The notes beneath the pieces are model-generated. The model saw only the letters and a program-made list of their open reading frames with translations, did no database searches and was not told the origin of the DNA. The position numbers and the translations under genes were made by a program. Of a stretch of 41,927 bases of DNA, positions 33,232-41,510 are shown piece by piece. Each line of letters begins with the position of its first letter. Within the stretch, counting starts at the first letter, position 1. Source of the DNA: Treponema sp. (GTDB lineage: Bacteria; Spirochaetota; Spirochaetia; Treponematales; Breznakiellaceae); assembly GCA_009782495.1 (NCBI GenBank), contig WRIX01000010.1:1-41927 (forward strand), given 5' to 3'.

Positions 33232-33876
33232 TCATCTGCCAAGTATTTTTTTCAATGAATAACCCAGAGTTTCATGTTTTATTGCAGTAACATCAAATTT
33301 GAATAGTTTAAATACAATCTGGATGCAAAATCCAACAGCAATTGCAGAAATGACCGTTCCTATCCCTATCATTCCGCCTAAAAACCACCCTATGAACGTT
33401 ACCAGTACTTCAATCAGACTCCGGCATAGACCTACAGGCAGTTTTATCCTTTTGGCTAACACAACCATTAAATTATCCCTTGGTCCAACGCCAAAAGCTG
33501 ACTTAATATAAAAATATGAACCTAATGCAATAATAAATAATCCTGCAATTAACATGATAATTCCCAATATAAGATCATTCATTATAGGAATAATATTCAT
33601 AAAAAAAATAATATCTATAAATACCCCGGTCACTATCATGCTGCAGATTGTGCCAAAACCCAGTTCTTCTCCCAAAATCGTAACTATTATTACTATAACA
33701 ACCCCGGCAATAATAGATGCAACTCCAATACTCAATCCAAGTGTATTTGCAAGTCCAACATGGAAAACTTCCCAGGGAGCGTATCCTATGTTGGCATTTA
33801 TCATCAAGACAATTCCAAATGCATACAGAATAAGCCCTATCATCATATTCCCAAAACGTATCAAAAACAGTTTCAT
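33232..33876 (-). CDS. YczE/YitT-like integral membrane protein
   Basis: The 214 residues form five or six membrane helices, beginning FGNMMIGLILYAFGIVLMI and with the family-like NIGYAPWEVFHVGLA and SAFGVGPRDNLMV motifs. Proteins of the YczE/YyaS group are membrane proteins of unknown function, sometimes placed near transporters or regulators. The DNA is more AT-rich and Ile-rich than its neighbours, which suggests later acquisition. ATG 33876 has no clear ribosome site. It is divergent from ftsK, with 116 bases between. Substrate unknown. Confidence 0.75.
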   Translation of the reverse strand: MKLFLIRFGNMMIGLILYAFGIVLMINANIGYAPWEVFHVGLANTLGLSIGVASIIAGVVIVIIVTILGEELGFGTICSMIVTGVFIDIIFFMNIIPIMNDLILGIIMLIAGLFIIALGSYFYIKSAFGVGPRDNLMVVLAKRIKLPVGLCRSLIEVLVTFIGWFLGGMIGIGTVISAIAVGFCIQIVFKLFKFDVTAIKHETLGYSLKKILGR

Positions 33877-33992
33877 TATTCTAAATCATCGGTAAAAACC
33901 TTAAAAAATGCACGAAACCCGGACTCAAATTCCAAACCAATTATTCCGATAATCATAATATATCCTTAAGCAAATGCCTTTGGAGGGGAGTT

Positions 33993-36809
33993 TTGTCCGA
34001 AAAACCTGTATCCAATCACGAAAAAAACGATTATACGGAACTGAACATAAGCCCGGCACGCCTGGTATCAATACTGGCGGCAATTACCTGTATTTTGGCC
34101 GGCATACTGCTTGCCTTGTCTATAGGAGCTTCCCTTTTTAACTGGACTTTTATTAATAGCGGCCCCGGGGGTCTTTTTGCCGGCGCTTACGGAATGTTTG
34201 CTTTATTTATACCTTTATACCTTTTTTGCGCCGCCGCTCTTCTGGTTGATCCGGTTTTTAAGCCGGGAAGGATCTTTCTCCTTTCTTCAGCAATTTTCCC
34301 TTTTCTTACCCTGGCTTTGGGGTTTTACCTGATACGGAATTTCGAAACCAACAGGCTGGTGATGCCTCTATTGGACAGTATTGGCCAAAACGGACTCAGT
34401 CTGGCAGTAATTACCGCAACCATTCTGGAATGTGTAGGTATCCTAATTCTCAACCAAATCCTGTTTAAGAATAAAAAAGAAACCACGGCAGCTCCCTCCG
34501 GAACGGCAAAACCCGTGCCTGCCGCTGTTTCAAACACAAACACCGCAGTTCATACGGTTACCAATACGACGGTAAATACGGTAAACAATACGGTTGTAAA
34601 TACAGTTAATAAAGCGGCAAGTGGTACAGCTGCTGGTACAGCAACTCCTGCTTCCGCAGCAATATTAAGTAAAACAAAAGAACCGTTAAAGGTTCACAGC
34701 AAAGAAGCAAATCATCCTGACAGGGAAGTTAAACATCCCGACAAAGAAGTTAAACCTTCCGACAAAGATGTTAAACCTTACGACAGGGACATTAAACCAT
34801 CTGACAGAGAAATTAAGCTTCCTGATTGGGGACCTCTTAAAAGTCCTGCCGCATTCAGGGAATTAAACGAAGAAGGCTTTAAAAAAGAAGACATTAATAC
34901 AGAAATTAAGGAAGACGAAAAAAACATCACCTTTTCTGAAATAGCCGAAGAAGACGAAATCCTTGTTCTGGACGATTCCGCTTTTTCTCCGTATTCGCAA
35001 CTAAGCAACGAAAACACCAATGAAAATGATCTGGTTTTGGAACCTGCATTTGAAGATGAAATGAACTGGGAACCTGAAACAGAAAACGTGCCGGAATATT
35101 CTGCCGGGGAAACAGATGCATTGATGCAAACAGATGAACCGGTGGAAGAAAACGATTATCATGAACTGGAACAGGTTCAATTTGATCAGTTTGAAGATAA
35201 CACAGAAGCCGCCGAAGAATTCTCCGCCGAGTCCGATCAGTTAGAGTGGCCCGACGAAGATCCTCTTCCAAGTGAAGATTGGTTTGAAGTAGATCCTTTT
35301 CTGGAAGAAGCCGAATCGCTTGTTGCCGATGCAGAACAGGAACAGGACAGTATTTCTCCAACAGTAAAAAAAAAACTAAGTAAACACAAAGGCGCATATT
35401 CTGTACCGGTAGACGACATACTCAAGGAGTATCCCGACGGCCAGTACTGGATTGTAGACGAAGAATCACACAAAGCAGGACAGGTACTTCAGGAAACACT
35501 CAGTGAATTCGGTATTCAGGCGGAAATAACGGGGATCAGAAAAGGCCCGGTAATTACCATGTTCGAAATACTCCCCGCTCCCGGAGTAAAGCTGTCCAAA
35601 ATCGTAAACCTTCAGGACAATATTGCCCTGCGTCTTGCCGCTTCCAGCGTTCGTATTGTTGCGCCCATACCGGGCAAGCATGCCGTAGGGATTGAAGTTC
35701 CCAACAAAAAACGGAACATTGTTTCGTTCAGAGAAATAATCGAAGGGGAACTTTCCAACAAAAAAGAAAAAACCAGGGACGAGATTCCAGTAGTTCTGGG
35801 AAAAGGCATAACCGGAGATGCCGTTACGGTAGACCTTTGTCAAATGCCCCATATACTTATTGCCGGCGCCACCGGTTCGGGAAAATCGGTCTGCGTTAAT
35901 TCCATGATCCTTTCGATCCTCTATCAGCTTTCTCCTGCGGAGTGCCGTCTTATTTTAATTGATCCAAAAATCGTAGAACTGAAATTGTACAACGATATTC
36001 CGCACCTTTTAACGCCGGTAATTACCGAACCAAAGCGGGCATTCCAGGCATTACAGTACTGTATATTTGAAATGGAACGCCGGTATGCCTGTCTTGATTC
36101 AATGGGTGTCCGGGACATAAAGAGTTACAACAAACGCATTAAGGAACGAAAAATTGCCGCAGAACATATGCCTTATTTTGTGGTAATTATTGATGAGTTT
36201 GCAGACCTTATGGCAACCACCGGTAAAGAACTTGAGTCCACTGTAGCCCGGCTTGCCGCCATGAGCCGCGCGGTGGGAATTCATCTTGTTCTGGCAACTC
36301 AGCGGCCGTCTATCGACGTTATCACCGGTCTTATCAAGGCAAACATCCCCAGCCGCATTGCGTTTATGGTAGCCAGCAAAATGGACAGCCGCATTATTAT
36401 TGATATGGTCGGCGCAGAAAAACTTCTGGGCAAGGGCGATATGCTCTATGCCGGAGCAATGGATCCGTTCCCCATTCGTATGCAGGGCGCATTTATTTCC
36501 GAAGAAGAAGTGGAGAATGTGGTTGACTATGTAAAAACGCTTGGCGAGCCGGAATATATAGACGATGAAATATTCTTTGACGAAGAAGAAGGGGAAACAG
36601 GAACATCATTTACAGACGGCGACGATCCTCTTTACGATAAAGCTTTGGAAGTGGTAAAGACCCAGGGCAAAGCAAGCGCCAGTTTTATCCAGCGCCGTCT
36701 TAAAATCGGTTATAACCGCGCCGCCCGGCTTGTAGAAGAAATGGAACAACGCGGTATCGTCGGCCCTGCCCAGGGCTCCCGTCCGCGGGAATTGTTGCGG
36801 GCTGTGTAA
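33993..36809 (+). CDS. ftsK: DNA translocase FtsK/SpoIIIE
   Basis: FtsK pumps chromosome DNA at the division septum and helps dimer resolution. TTG 33993 is taken as start because GGAGGGG precedes it. Four membrane helices fill residues 22-155. A long linker (about 160-465) holds Thr/Asn/Val-rich runs, six 7-residue repeats (xPD-R/K-E/D-V/I-K) and an acidic region. The motor has GPVITMFEILPAPGVKLSKI, Walker A GATGSGKS, Walker B VVIIDEFADLM and LATQRPSIDVITGLIKANIPSR. The last 70 residues are the gamma winged helix (SFIQRRLKIGYNRAARLVEEME) that reads polar DNA motifs. The length of 938 is normal for a long-linker FtsK. Confidence 0.95.
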   Translation: MSEKPVSNHEKNDYTELNISPARLVSILAAITCILAGILLALSIGASLFNWTFINSGPGGLFAGAYGMFALFIPLYLFCAAALLVDPVFKPGRIFLLSSAIFPFLTLALGFYLIRNFETNRLVMPLLDSIGQNGLSLAVITATILECVGILILNQILFKNKKETTAAPSGTAKPVPAAVSNTNTAVHTVTNTTVNTVNNTVVNTVNKAASGTAAGTATPASAAILSKTKEPLKVHSKEANHPDREVKHPDKEVKPSDKDVKPYDRDIKPSDREIKLPDWGPLKSPAAFRELNEEGFKKEDINTEIKEDEKNITFSEIAEEDEILVLDDSAFSPYSQLSNENTNENDLVLEPAFEDEMNWEPETENVPEYSAGETDALMQTDEPVEENDYHELEQVQFDQFEDNTEAAEEFSAESDQLEWPDEDPLPSEDWFEVDPFLEEAESLVADAEQEQDSISPTVKKKLSKHKGAYSVPVDDILKEYPDGQYWIVDEESHKAGQVLQETLSEFGIQAEITGIRKGPVITMFEILPAPGVKLSKIVNLQDNIALRLAASSVRIVAPIPGKHAVGIEVPNKKRNIVSFREIIEGELSNKKEKTRDEIPVVLGKGITGDAVTVDLCQMPHILIAGATGSGKSVCVNSMILSILYQLSPAECRLILIDPKIVELKLYNDIPHLLTPVITEPKRAFQALQYCIFEMERRYACLDSMGVRDIKSYNKRIKERKIAAEHMPYFVVIIDEFADLMATTGKELESTVARLAAMSRAVGIHLVLATQRPSIDVITGLIKANIPSRIAFMVASKMDSRIIIDMVGAEKLLGKGDMLYAGAMDPFPIRMQGAFISEEEVENVVDYVKTLGEPEYIDDEIFFDEEEGETGTSFTDGDDPLYDKALEVVKTQGKASASFIQRRLKIGYNRAARLVEEMEQRGIVGPAQGSRPRELLRAV
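34710..34814 (+). repeat. 21-base tandem repeats in the ftsK linker
   Basis: Five units of 21 bases, plus a partial sixth, run from 34710. The unit is AAAC(A/C)T(C)CGACARRGAAGTT-like and encodes KHPDKEV and variants (NHPDREV, KPSDKDV, KPYDRDI, KPSDREI). Units differ by only a few bases, mostly keeping the Lys, Pro/His, Asp and Val/Ile positions. Such an array can gain or lose units without breaking the frame. Confidence 0.8.
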
Positions 36810-36822
36810 TTAAACCGCTGCC

Positions 36823-36851
36823 TTGTCCAGCTTTCCCGCCTGTGGTAAACT
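36823..36851 (+). promoter_or_regulatory. Promoter placing the transcript start at glgX ATG (leaderless)
   Basis: TTGTCC (36823-36828), a 17-base spacer and TAAACT (36846-36851) are followed by six bases and then ATG 36858. Transcription would start at or within a base of the ATG. No ribosome-binding site is present. Confidence 0.55.
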
Positions 36852-36857
36852 GTGTGA

Positions 36858-39008
36858 ATGACCTCCGACTATGTGGTTGAAACCGGAAAGGCTTTGCCCC
36901 TTGGGACGACAGTTACAGACCGGGGTGTAAACTTTTCTGTTTTCTCGCGTCATGCCGAAGAAATAAGCCTTATTATTTTTGAAAGCGCCGAAAAAAACAG
37001 TTCGTATTCGGAAGTAAAACTAGACAAGCAGAAAAACAAAACCGGCGATATATGGCACTGCCATATAAACGGTCTTACCGAAGGAGCCTGTTACCTCTAC
37101 AGGGTAGACGGGCCGTACCTTCCGGAAAAAGGGCTGCGCTTTAATCCTCACAAGACGTTGCTCGACCCCTATGCAAAAGCCTTAACGAGTTTAAATGATT
37201 GGGATATTTTGGCATGCCTGGGGTATGATCCTTCAGATCCGTCAAAGGATCTTTCTTTTTCTACGAAGGATGATCTTTTAAATCAGCCCCGCTGTATTGC
37301 AATAAACGACGATTTCGACTGGCAGGGCGATCTTCCGCTTAATTATCCGCTGCGCTTTAGTATTCTTTACGAAACACACATTAAAGGTCTTACTGCTCAT
37401 CCCGATTCCGGCGTTGAGCATAAAGGCACCTACCGCGGGGTAATCGAAAAGATTCCTTTCTTTAAAGATCTGGGCGTTACCAGTCTGGAGTTTCTTCCGC
37501 TGCAGGAATTCGACGAACATGAATATCCCCGCAGAAATCCGCGGACAGGAGAAATGCTGACCAACTACTGGGGTTATTCTACAGTAGCATTTTTCGCACC
37601 AAAAGGATCATATGCTTCCGACACCGCTCCCGGCGGACAGGTACGCGAATTTAAAACTATGGTTCGGGAACTGCACAAGGCAGGTCTGGAAGTAATACTC
37701 GACATTGTATTTAACCACACTGCCGAAGGAAACGAATACGGGCCTACTTTTTCTTTCCGCGGTCTGGATAATCAAATTTACTATATTCTGAACGAAAACC
37801 GCCGCTATTATCAAAACTATTCCGGCTGCGGCAATACGTTAAACTGTAATCATCCTGTGGTTCGGCGGTTTATCATCGACTGTCTGCACTACTGGGTAAC
37901 CGAAATGCATGTGGACGGATTCCGCTTTGATCTTGGTTCGATCCTGGGCCGCGATCAACAGGGAAGGCTAATGGAAAATCCTCCCACACTGGAACTTATT
38001 GCCGAGGATCCCGTATTAAGCCACACAAAAATTATTGCAGAAGCCTGGGATGCCGGCGGAGCGTACCAGGTGGGCTGGTTCCCCGGCGGCCGTTGGGCAG
38101 AATGGAACGACCGGTACCGGGACGATGTCCGGCTTTACTGGCGCGGGGATCCCGGCCAAACCCGGCATCTTGCCACAAGGATATCTGGTTCCAGCGATCT
38201 GTATCTGCGAGACGGACGCAAGCCGTTCCATTCCATTAACTTTATCACAAGCCACGATGGATTTACCCTTCGTGATTTAATCTCCTACAACCACAAGCAC
38301 AACGAAGACAACGGAGAAGAAAACCACGACGGCAGCGACAATAACTGCAGCTACAACAACGGAGAAGAAGGCCCAACCGTCGACATGATGGTAGGGCAAA
38401 CAAGAGAACGGCTTACAAAGAATTTTATTGCCACCATGATGATTTCCCTTGGAACCCCCATGATCCTTGGCGGAGATGAAATGGGCCGCACCCAGAACGG
38501 CAACAACAATGCATACTGTCAGGATAATGAAATATCCTGGTACGACTGGTCACTGTTAAATAAAAATTCCGGCCTCTTCCGTTTTATCAAAGAGATTATC
38601 GCCTTCCGTCTTCGCCATCACGGTTTTATGCGGCCGGAATTTTACACAGGCCGTGACGGTAACTACAATGCCATTCCGGATATTACCTGGTTTGACGAAT
38701 CGGGCAGAACCCCCAACTGGGATAACATTGGTTATTGTATGGCATTGCGCATGGACGGAAGCAAGGCGGAGATTTCGGCGGATCAGGACGACAACGACTT
38801 CTTTATTATGTTCAACGCAGGAAGCAAAAAAGTAGTGTTCAGTGTTTGCGCCCCTCTTGCAGGAAAACGCTGGGTAAGAAAAGTGAACACGGCTATGAGT
38901 AGTCCCGAAGATATACTCCTGCCCGGGACGGAAGAAGAACTAACCTATCCCGATCGTTATCCGGTACAGGCCAGAAGCATGGTAATACTTATTTCAAAAC
39001 AACAATAA
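36858..39008 (+). CDS. glgX: Glycogen debranching enzyme (GlgX/isoamylase, GH13)
   Basis: The 716-residue enzyme removes alpha-1,6 branches from glycogen or limit dextrins. An N-terminal CBM48 domain (LPLGTTVTDRGVNFSVFSRHAEEISLIIF) leads to a GH13 barrel. The nucleophile is Asp358 in VDGFRFDLGS, the acid/base Glu395 in IIAEAWDAGG, and the stabilising Asp467 in NFITSHDGFTL. NNAYCQDNEISWYDW is typical of GlgX and TreX. Whether it acts on glycogen or maltooligosaccharide cannot be settled. The next gene follows after 12 bases with its own AGGAG, so they may be co-transcribed. Confidence 0.92.
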   Translation: MTSDYVVETGKALPLGTTVTDRGVNFSVFSRHAEEISLIIFESAEKNSSYSEVKLDKQKNKTGDIWHCHINGLTEGACYLYRVDGPYLPEKGLRFNPHKTLLDPYAKALTSLNDWDILACLGYDPSDPSKDLSFSTKDDLLNQPRCIAINDDFDWQGDLPLNYPLRFSILYETHIKGLTAHPDSGVEHKGTYRGVIEKIPFFKDLGVTSLEFLPLQEFDEHEYPRRNPRTGEMLTNYWGYSTVAFFAPKGSYASDTAPGGQVREFKTMVRELHKAGLEVILDIVFNHTAEGNEYGPTFSFRGLDNQIYYILNENRRYYQNYSGCGNTLNCNHPVVRRFIIDCLHYWVTEMHVDGFRFDLGSILGRDQQGRLMENPPTLELIAEDPVLSHTKIIAEAWDAGGAYQVGWFPGGRWAEWNDRYRDDVRLYWRGDPGQTRHLATRISGSSDLYLRDGRKPFHSINFITSHDGFTLRDLISYNHKHNEDNGEENHDGSDNNCSYNNGEEGPTVDMMVGQTRERLTKNFIATMMISLGTPMILGGDEMGRTQNGNNNAYCQDNEISWYDWSLLNKNSGLFRFIKEIIAFRLRHHGFMRPEFYTGRDGNYNAIPDITWFDESGRTPNWDNIGYCMALRMDGSKAEISADQDDNDFFIMFNAGSKKVVFSVCAPLAGKRWVRKVNTAMSSPEDILLPGTEEELTYPDRYPVQARSMVILISKQQ

Positions 39009-39020
39009 CAGGAGTAACAC

Positions 39021-39629
39021 GTGGACGAAAGCAGTTTTATTCTTGGTGTTGATTTGGACGGCGTCGTGGGAGATTTTTACGGCGCCATGCGGAAGATTGC
39101 CGCCGAATGGCTGAATAAACCGGAAGAAAAACTCACAAAAGAAGTAAGTTTTGGACTTGAAGAATGGGGTATTGATGAATACGGAGGTTATGACAGGCTC
39201 CATCGCTTTGCCGTAGCTCAGCGTAATCTGTTCAGGGATATGCCGCCCATTCAGGACGCTCCGGGTACGCTCAGAAAACTATCAAACAGAGGCATAAGAA
39301 TACGTATCATTACCCACCGGCTGTTTCTTAAATACTCCCACAAAACAAGTATTACCCAGACAGTAGATTGGCTCGATAACTATGATATACCCTATTGGGA
39401 TATCTGTTTTATGAACGACAAAGTTGCCGTAGGCGCCCATGTATATATCGACGATGCGCCAAAAAACATAACGCAGCTTCGCGAACAGGGACATAAGACC
39501 ATTGTTTTTTCCAACTCAACCAATATTGGTATTCCCGGTCCTCGTGCCGATTCCTGGATCGAAGCTGAAAAAATTATTATGGAAGCACTGGAAGAGTGGC
39601 GTACGGGAACAACCAACCTGTTCAATTAA
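39021..39629 (+). CDS. HAD-superfamily 5'-nucleotidase-like protein (NT5C family)
   Basis: The 202-residue protein starts GVDLDGVVGDFYGA, the DxDG nucleophile motif of HAD enzymes in the form seen in NT5C 5'(3')-deoxyribonucleotidases. The threonine motif is IITHR, and YIDDAPKNI is motif IV. Substrate may be a nucleotide monophosphate, but this family has many untested members. GTG 39021 follows AGGAG. It converges on the HEPN gene and overlaps it by eight bases. Confidence 0.8.
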   Translation: MDESSFILGVDLDGVVGDFYGAMRKIAAEWLNKPEEKLTKEVSFGLEEWGIDEYGGYDRLHRFAVAQRNLFRDMPPIQDAPGTLRKLSNRGIRIRIITHRLFLKYSHKTSITQTVDWLDNYDIPYWDICFMNDKVAVGAHVYIDDAPKNITQLREQGHKTIVFSNSTNIGIPGPRADSWIEAEKIIMEALEEWRTGTTNLFN

Positions 39630-39873
39630 AGTATCTGTTTAAAAAACCACATTCCATTTTTATTCCATTAAAGCTATTGTCTAATTCAATGCATTTATCA
39701 TTTAACAATACCAGATTATGAGTTTTTTGTGGAAAAATATCATTATAAGTCAAATAACATTTTAAATATTTTTCTGTAGCTTGTGCACATAAATAACAAA
39801 TAACTTCCATATGTTTTTTTATGGCATCATTTAAAATTTTAGCTGAATCAAAATCATCATCAGCTATTACCAT
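39622..39873 (-). CDS. HEPN-domain protein, C-terminally shortened
   Basis: The 83 residues match the start of HEPN toxins: DFDSAKILNDAIKKHMEVICYLCAQATEKYLKCYL and then THNLVLLNDKCIE. Normal members have about 120 or more residues with an R-x4-6-H type motif or aRYP near the end. This frame stops right after FLNRYFN, so the catalytic C-terminal helix seems missing. The stop is at the convergent neighbour's end, so the loss may come from a rearrangement joining the two. It lies 16 bases after the MNT gene, as in HEPN/MNT toxin-antitoxin pairs. Toxic activity is doubtful. Confidence 0.72.
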   Translation of the reverse strand: MVIADDDFDSAKILNDAIKKHMEVICYLCAQATEKYLKCYLTYNDIFPQKTHNLVLLNDKCIELDNSFNGIKMECGFLNRYFN

Positions 39874-39889
39874 CTATTCTTTAACATCG

Positions 39890-40210
39890 TTAATGTTCAT
39901 ACAACACTTTACCCTTTTGGATAATTGTTTTTTCAAAAATGTTTTCTACTTTTCGTTTATTAAATATAGATTCATTATTCAAAAACAGATCAATAAAATA
40001 AATTTTTTTGTAACTCAAATCAACAATAATTTTTGCATATAAATCAGTCAGATTCATTATACCGTCAGGTATAACAATATATATATCAATATCACTTTTA
40101 TCAGATGGAGTCCCATATGCATAAGATCCAAATAAATAAATGTACCGTGCAGGCACAAATTTAAGGATAGATTCTTTTATATCTTCTATTTTTTCTAATA
40201 AATTCTCCAT
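39890..40210 (-). CDS. MNT-type nucleotidyltransferase (antitoxin of HEPN/MNT pair)
   Basis: The nucleotidyltransferase signature YLFGSYAYGTPSDKSDIDIYI (GSxAxG, then DxD) is complete. In HEPN/MNT pairs the MNT protein counters the HEPN RNase, often by adding AMP to it. ATG 40210 (106 residues) is preferred over ATG 40231 because the promoter at 40217-40245 would start transcription at 40210. The C-terminus (GKVLYEH) is intact. The DNA is AT-rich, as is its partner. Confidence 0.88.
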   Translation of the reverse strand: MENLLEKIEDIKESILKFVPARYIYLFGSYAYGTPSDKSDIDIYIVIPDGIMNLTDLYAKIIVDLSYKKIYFIDLFLNNESIFNKRKVENIFEKTIIQKGKVLYEH

Positions 40211-40216
40211 AACTAT

Positions 40217-40245
40217 ACAATAACCATTCAATAATATTTTATCAA
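40217..40245 (-). promoter_or_regulatory. Promoter placing the transcript start at the MNT ATG (leaderless)
   Basis: On the - strand, TTGATA (40245-40240), a 17-base spacer and TATTGT (40222-40217) are followed by six bases and ATG 40210. No ribosome site is present. Confidence 0.55.
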
Positions 40246-40255
40246 GCAGGTCTTT

Positions 40256-40396
40256 TCACCCGGTGTTTTTGCCAAACAGAACCCTGTGGATTCTGCATGT
40301 TTCCATTAAAATTTGCTTAGCCTCCATCAGACCTGCCCAAACTTGCTGAAAATCAAGCCCTCTGGGATAATCCGGTACTGTTTGTACATCTGCCAT
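40256..40396 (-). pseudogene. N-terminal remnant of a DUF3782-like (PD-(D/E)XK-type) protein
   Basis: A 46-residue frame from ATG 40396 reads MADVQTVPDYPRGLDFQQV and continues helical with EAKQILMETCR before stopping at 40256. From memory its start matches a family of spirochaete and cyanobacterial proteins (PxYPxGxxFxxVW, then an Arg/Gln-rich coiled coil and nuclease-like domain) of about 200 residues. Only the first 35 or so residues fit, so this looks like a remnant. AGG stands near the start. The identity is tentative. Confidence 0.4.
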
Positions 40397-40516
40397 AATT
40401 AACCTACGGGAATTTGGCAGCTGTTGCTATCGCTCCGTCACGGAAGGCGGCGTACTCAAGGCGGTAACCTGGCATGAACTCTCGCCAGGGCGCAAAGAAA
40501 AATGCTCCTTCATTAA

Positions 40517-40544
40517 TTGTTCTTCCCCCTTTTCGTGCTATAAT
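40517..40544 (+). promoter_or_regulatory. Promoter placing the transcript start at the orphan antitoxin ATG (leaderless)
   Basis: TTGTTC (40517-40522), a 16-base spacer and a perfect TATAAT (40539-40544) are followed by six bases and ATG 40551, with no ribosome site. Confidence 0.6.
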
Positions 40545-40550
40545 CACTCT

Positions 40551-40859
40551 ATGACTATAACGCAAACCGTAGACATACCTGAAAACCGCCGGCTGGTTAT
40601 TGACGTACCCCCCGAAATACCGGTAGGAAGGACAGTTCTTGCCTTTACGCCGGCTCCCATGTCTGACAATGTCGCCGATGATGAGTTTGAGGGTGACTGC
40701 CCGCTGTGCGCCAAGTACCGCGATCCCGAAACCGGGGAGTTGCATTTTAACGCCGAGACCATAGCGGGTATGCAGGAAGTTGAAGATATGATTTCGGGGA
40801 AGATTCCTGTTAAGTGGCATACATCCCTTGACGATTTGGACGAAATGCTGGGACTGTAG
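40551..40859 (+). CDS. Antitoxin-like protein without an adjacent toxin
   Basis: The 102 residues begin MTITQTVDIPENRRLVIDV, a strand pattern like AbrB/RelB-type antitoxins (ITQTVxIPxxRRLxIDVP). A CPLCAKYRDPETGE segment holds two Cys, and the acidic helical C-terminus (MISGKIPVKWHTSLDDLDEML) looks like the toxin-binding tail of such proteins. From memory, similar proteins are common in Treponema. No toxin frame follows: the bases to 40938 are empty and the next gene is on the other strand. It is therefore an orphan, or its toxin has been lost. Confidence 0.65.
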   Translation: MTITQTVDIPENRRLVIDVPPEIPVGRTVLAFTPAPMSDNVADDEFEGDCPLCAKYRDPETGELHFNAETIAGMQEVEDMISGKIPVKWHTSLDDLDEMLGL

Positions 40860-40938
40860 CCTATGCTTGGTTATGAAATCTTCGGTTCTTTCAAACGAGA
40901 TCGCAGTGAAATTCTTCTTCCGCGATCTTCCGCAGCTT

Positions 40939-41286
40939 CTATTTCTCGGTATCAAAAATAAATCTTATACTTTCATTAATTTTTTCTATATATTGCTTAG
41001 GTAACATTGAAATTTGTTCTATCAATCGTGTCCTGTCGATTGTAGCAATTTGTGAAAAATTAATTACAGATGTTTTATTAAGGCCAGAAACACCTTTTTC
41101 CAATGTAATGTTGCCAGGCATTTGAGAAAGTTTCATATTCGATGTAATAACGGCGCAGATTGTGGTTTTTATATTACTACGATTGAATAAATCATTTTGA
41201 ATTATTAAAACAGGACGGTGTTTTCCTGGTTCAGAACCATAAGGATCATCGGGCAGATTAGCCCACCATACTTCGCCTTTTATCAC
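40939..41286 (-). CDS. mazF: MazF/PemK-family endoribonuclease toxin
   Basis: The 115-residue protein starts IKGEVWWANLPDDPYGSEPGKHRPVLIIQND, the MazF/PemK signature, with the conserved RPVLI strand and a TTICAVITSN segment carrying the catalytic Thr/Ser region. The family cleaves mRNA at short motifs. GTG 41286 overlaps the upstream antitoxin stop (GTGA), so toxin translation depends on antitoxin translation. The full length suggests it is functional. Confidence 0.92.
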   Translation of the reverse strand: MIKGEVWWANLPDDPYGSEPGKHRPVLIIQNDLFNRSNIKTTICAVITSNMKLSQMPGNITLEKGVSGLNKTSVINFSQIATIDRTRLIEQISMLPKQYIEKINESIRFIFDTEK

Positions 41287-41504
41287 TGCCAGTCATCGCC
41301 TTCCAAAACTTCCATTTGAGCAGCCATTACACTTGGCTCTATTGATGTATCTACTTCTTTGCAAACTTCATTTATCTGTGCAATTATTAGATCGTCATTA
41401 GAATGTTGATTTAGCGTAAATTTAACAAGGCTCATTTCTTCTAAATTTTTTAATAATTGTATAACCGTAGAGTTTTCAACTTCAAGTGTTATTGTCTGTT
41501 TCAT
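41283..41504 (-). CDS. Antitoxin partner of MazF
   Basis: The 73 residues from ATG 41504 (MKQTITLEVENSTVIQLLKNLEEM) are a small helical, acidic protein with a C-terminal region rich in Glu and Asp (VMAAQMEVLEGDDW) that fits a toxin-binding tail. It directly precedes and overlaps mazF, the usual antitoxin-first order. It is not of the AbrB-fold MazE type and I recognise no DNA-binding family. A longer frame from 41795 covers the region of another gene and is a shadow. No ribosome site precedes the ATG. Confidence 0.75.
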   Translation of the reverse strand: MKQTITLEVENSTVIQLLKNLEEMSLVKFTLNQHSNDDLIIAQINEVCKEVDTSIEPSVMAAQMEVLEGDDWQ

Positions 41505-41510
41505 GTTTCT

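Noticed and set aside
34710-34814. The regular 21-base array as a possible CRISPR.
   Set aside because: There are no spacers: units are contiguous, in frame and part of the ftsK coding sequence.
40404-40550. A - strand reading ending APWREFMPGYRLEYAAFRDGAIATAAKFP that looks protein-like, eight bases before the 46-residue frame.
   Set aside because: Its upstream part is the antisense of the antitoxin-like gene at 40551-40859, with no start of its own in the plausible part. It may be a gene fragment, but the evidence is too thin to list as a gene.
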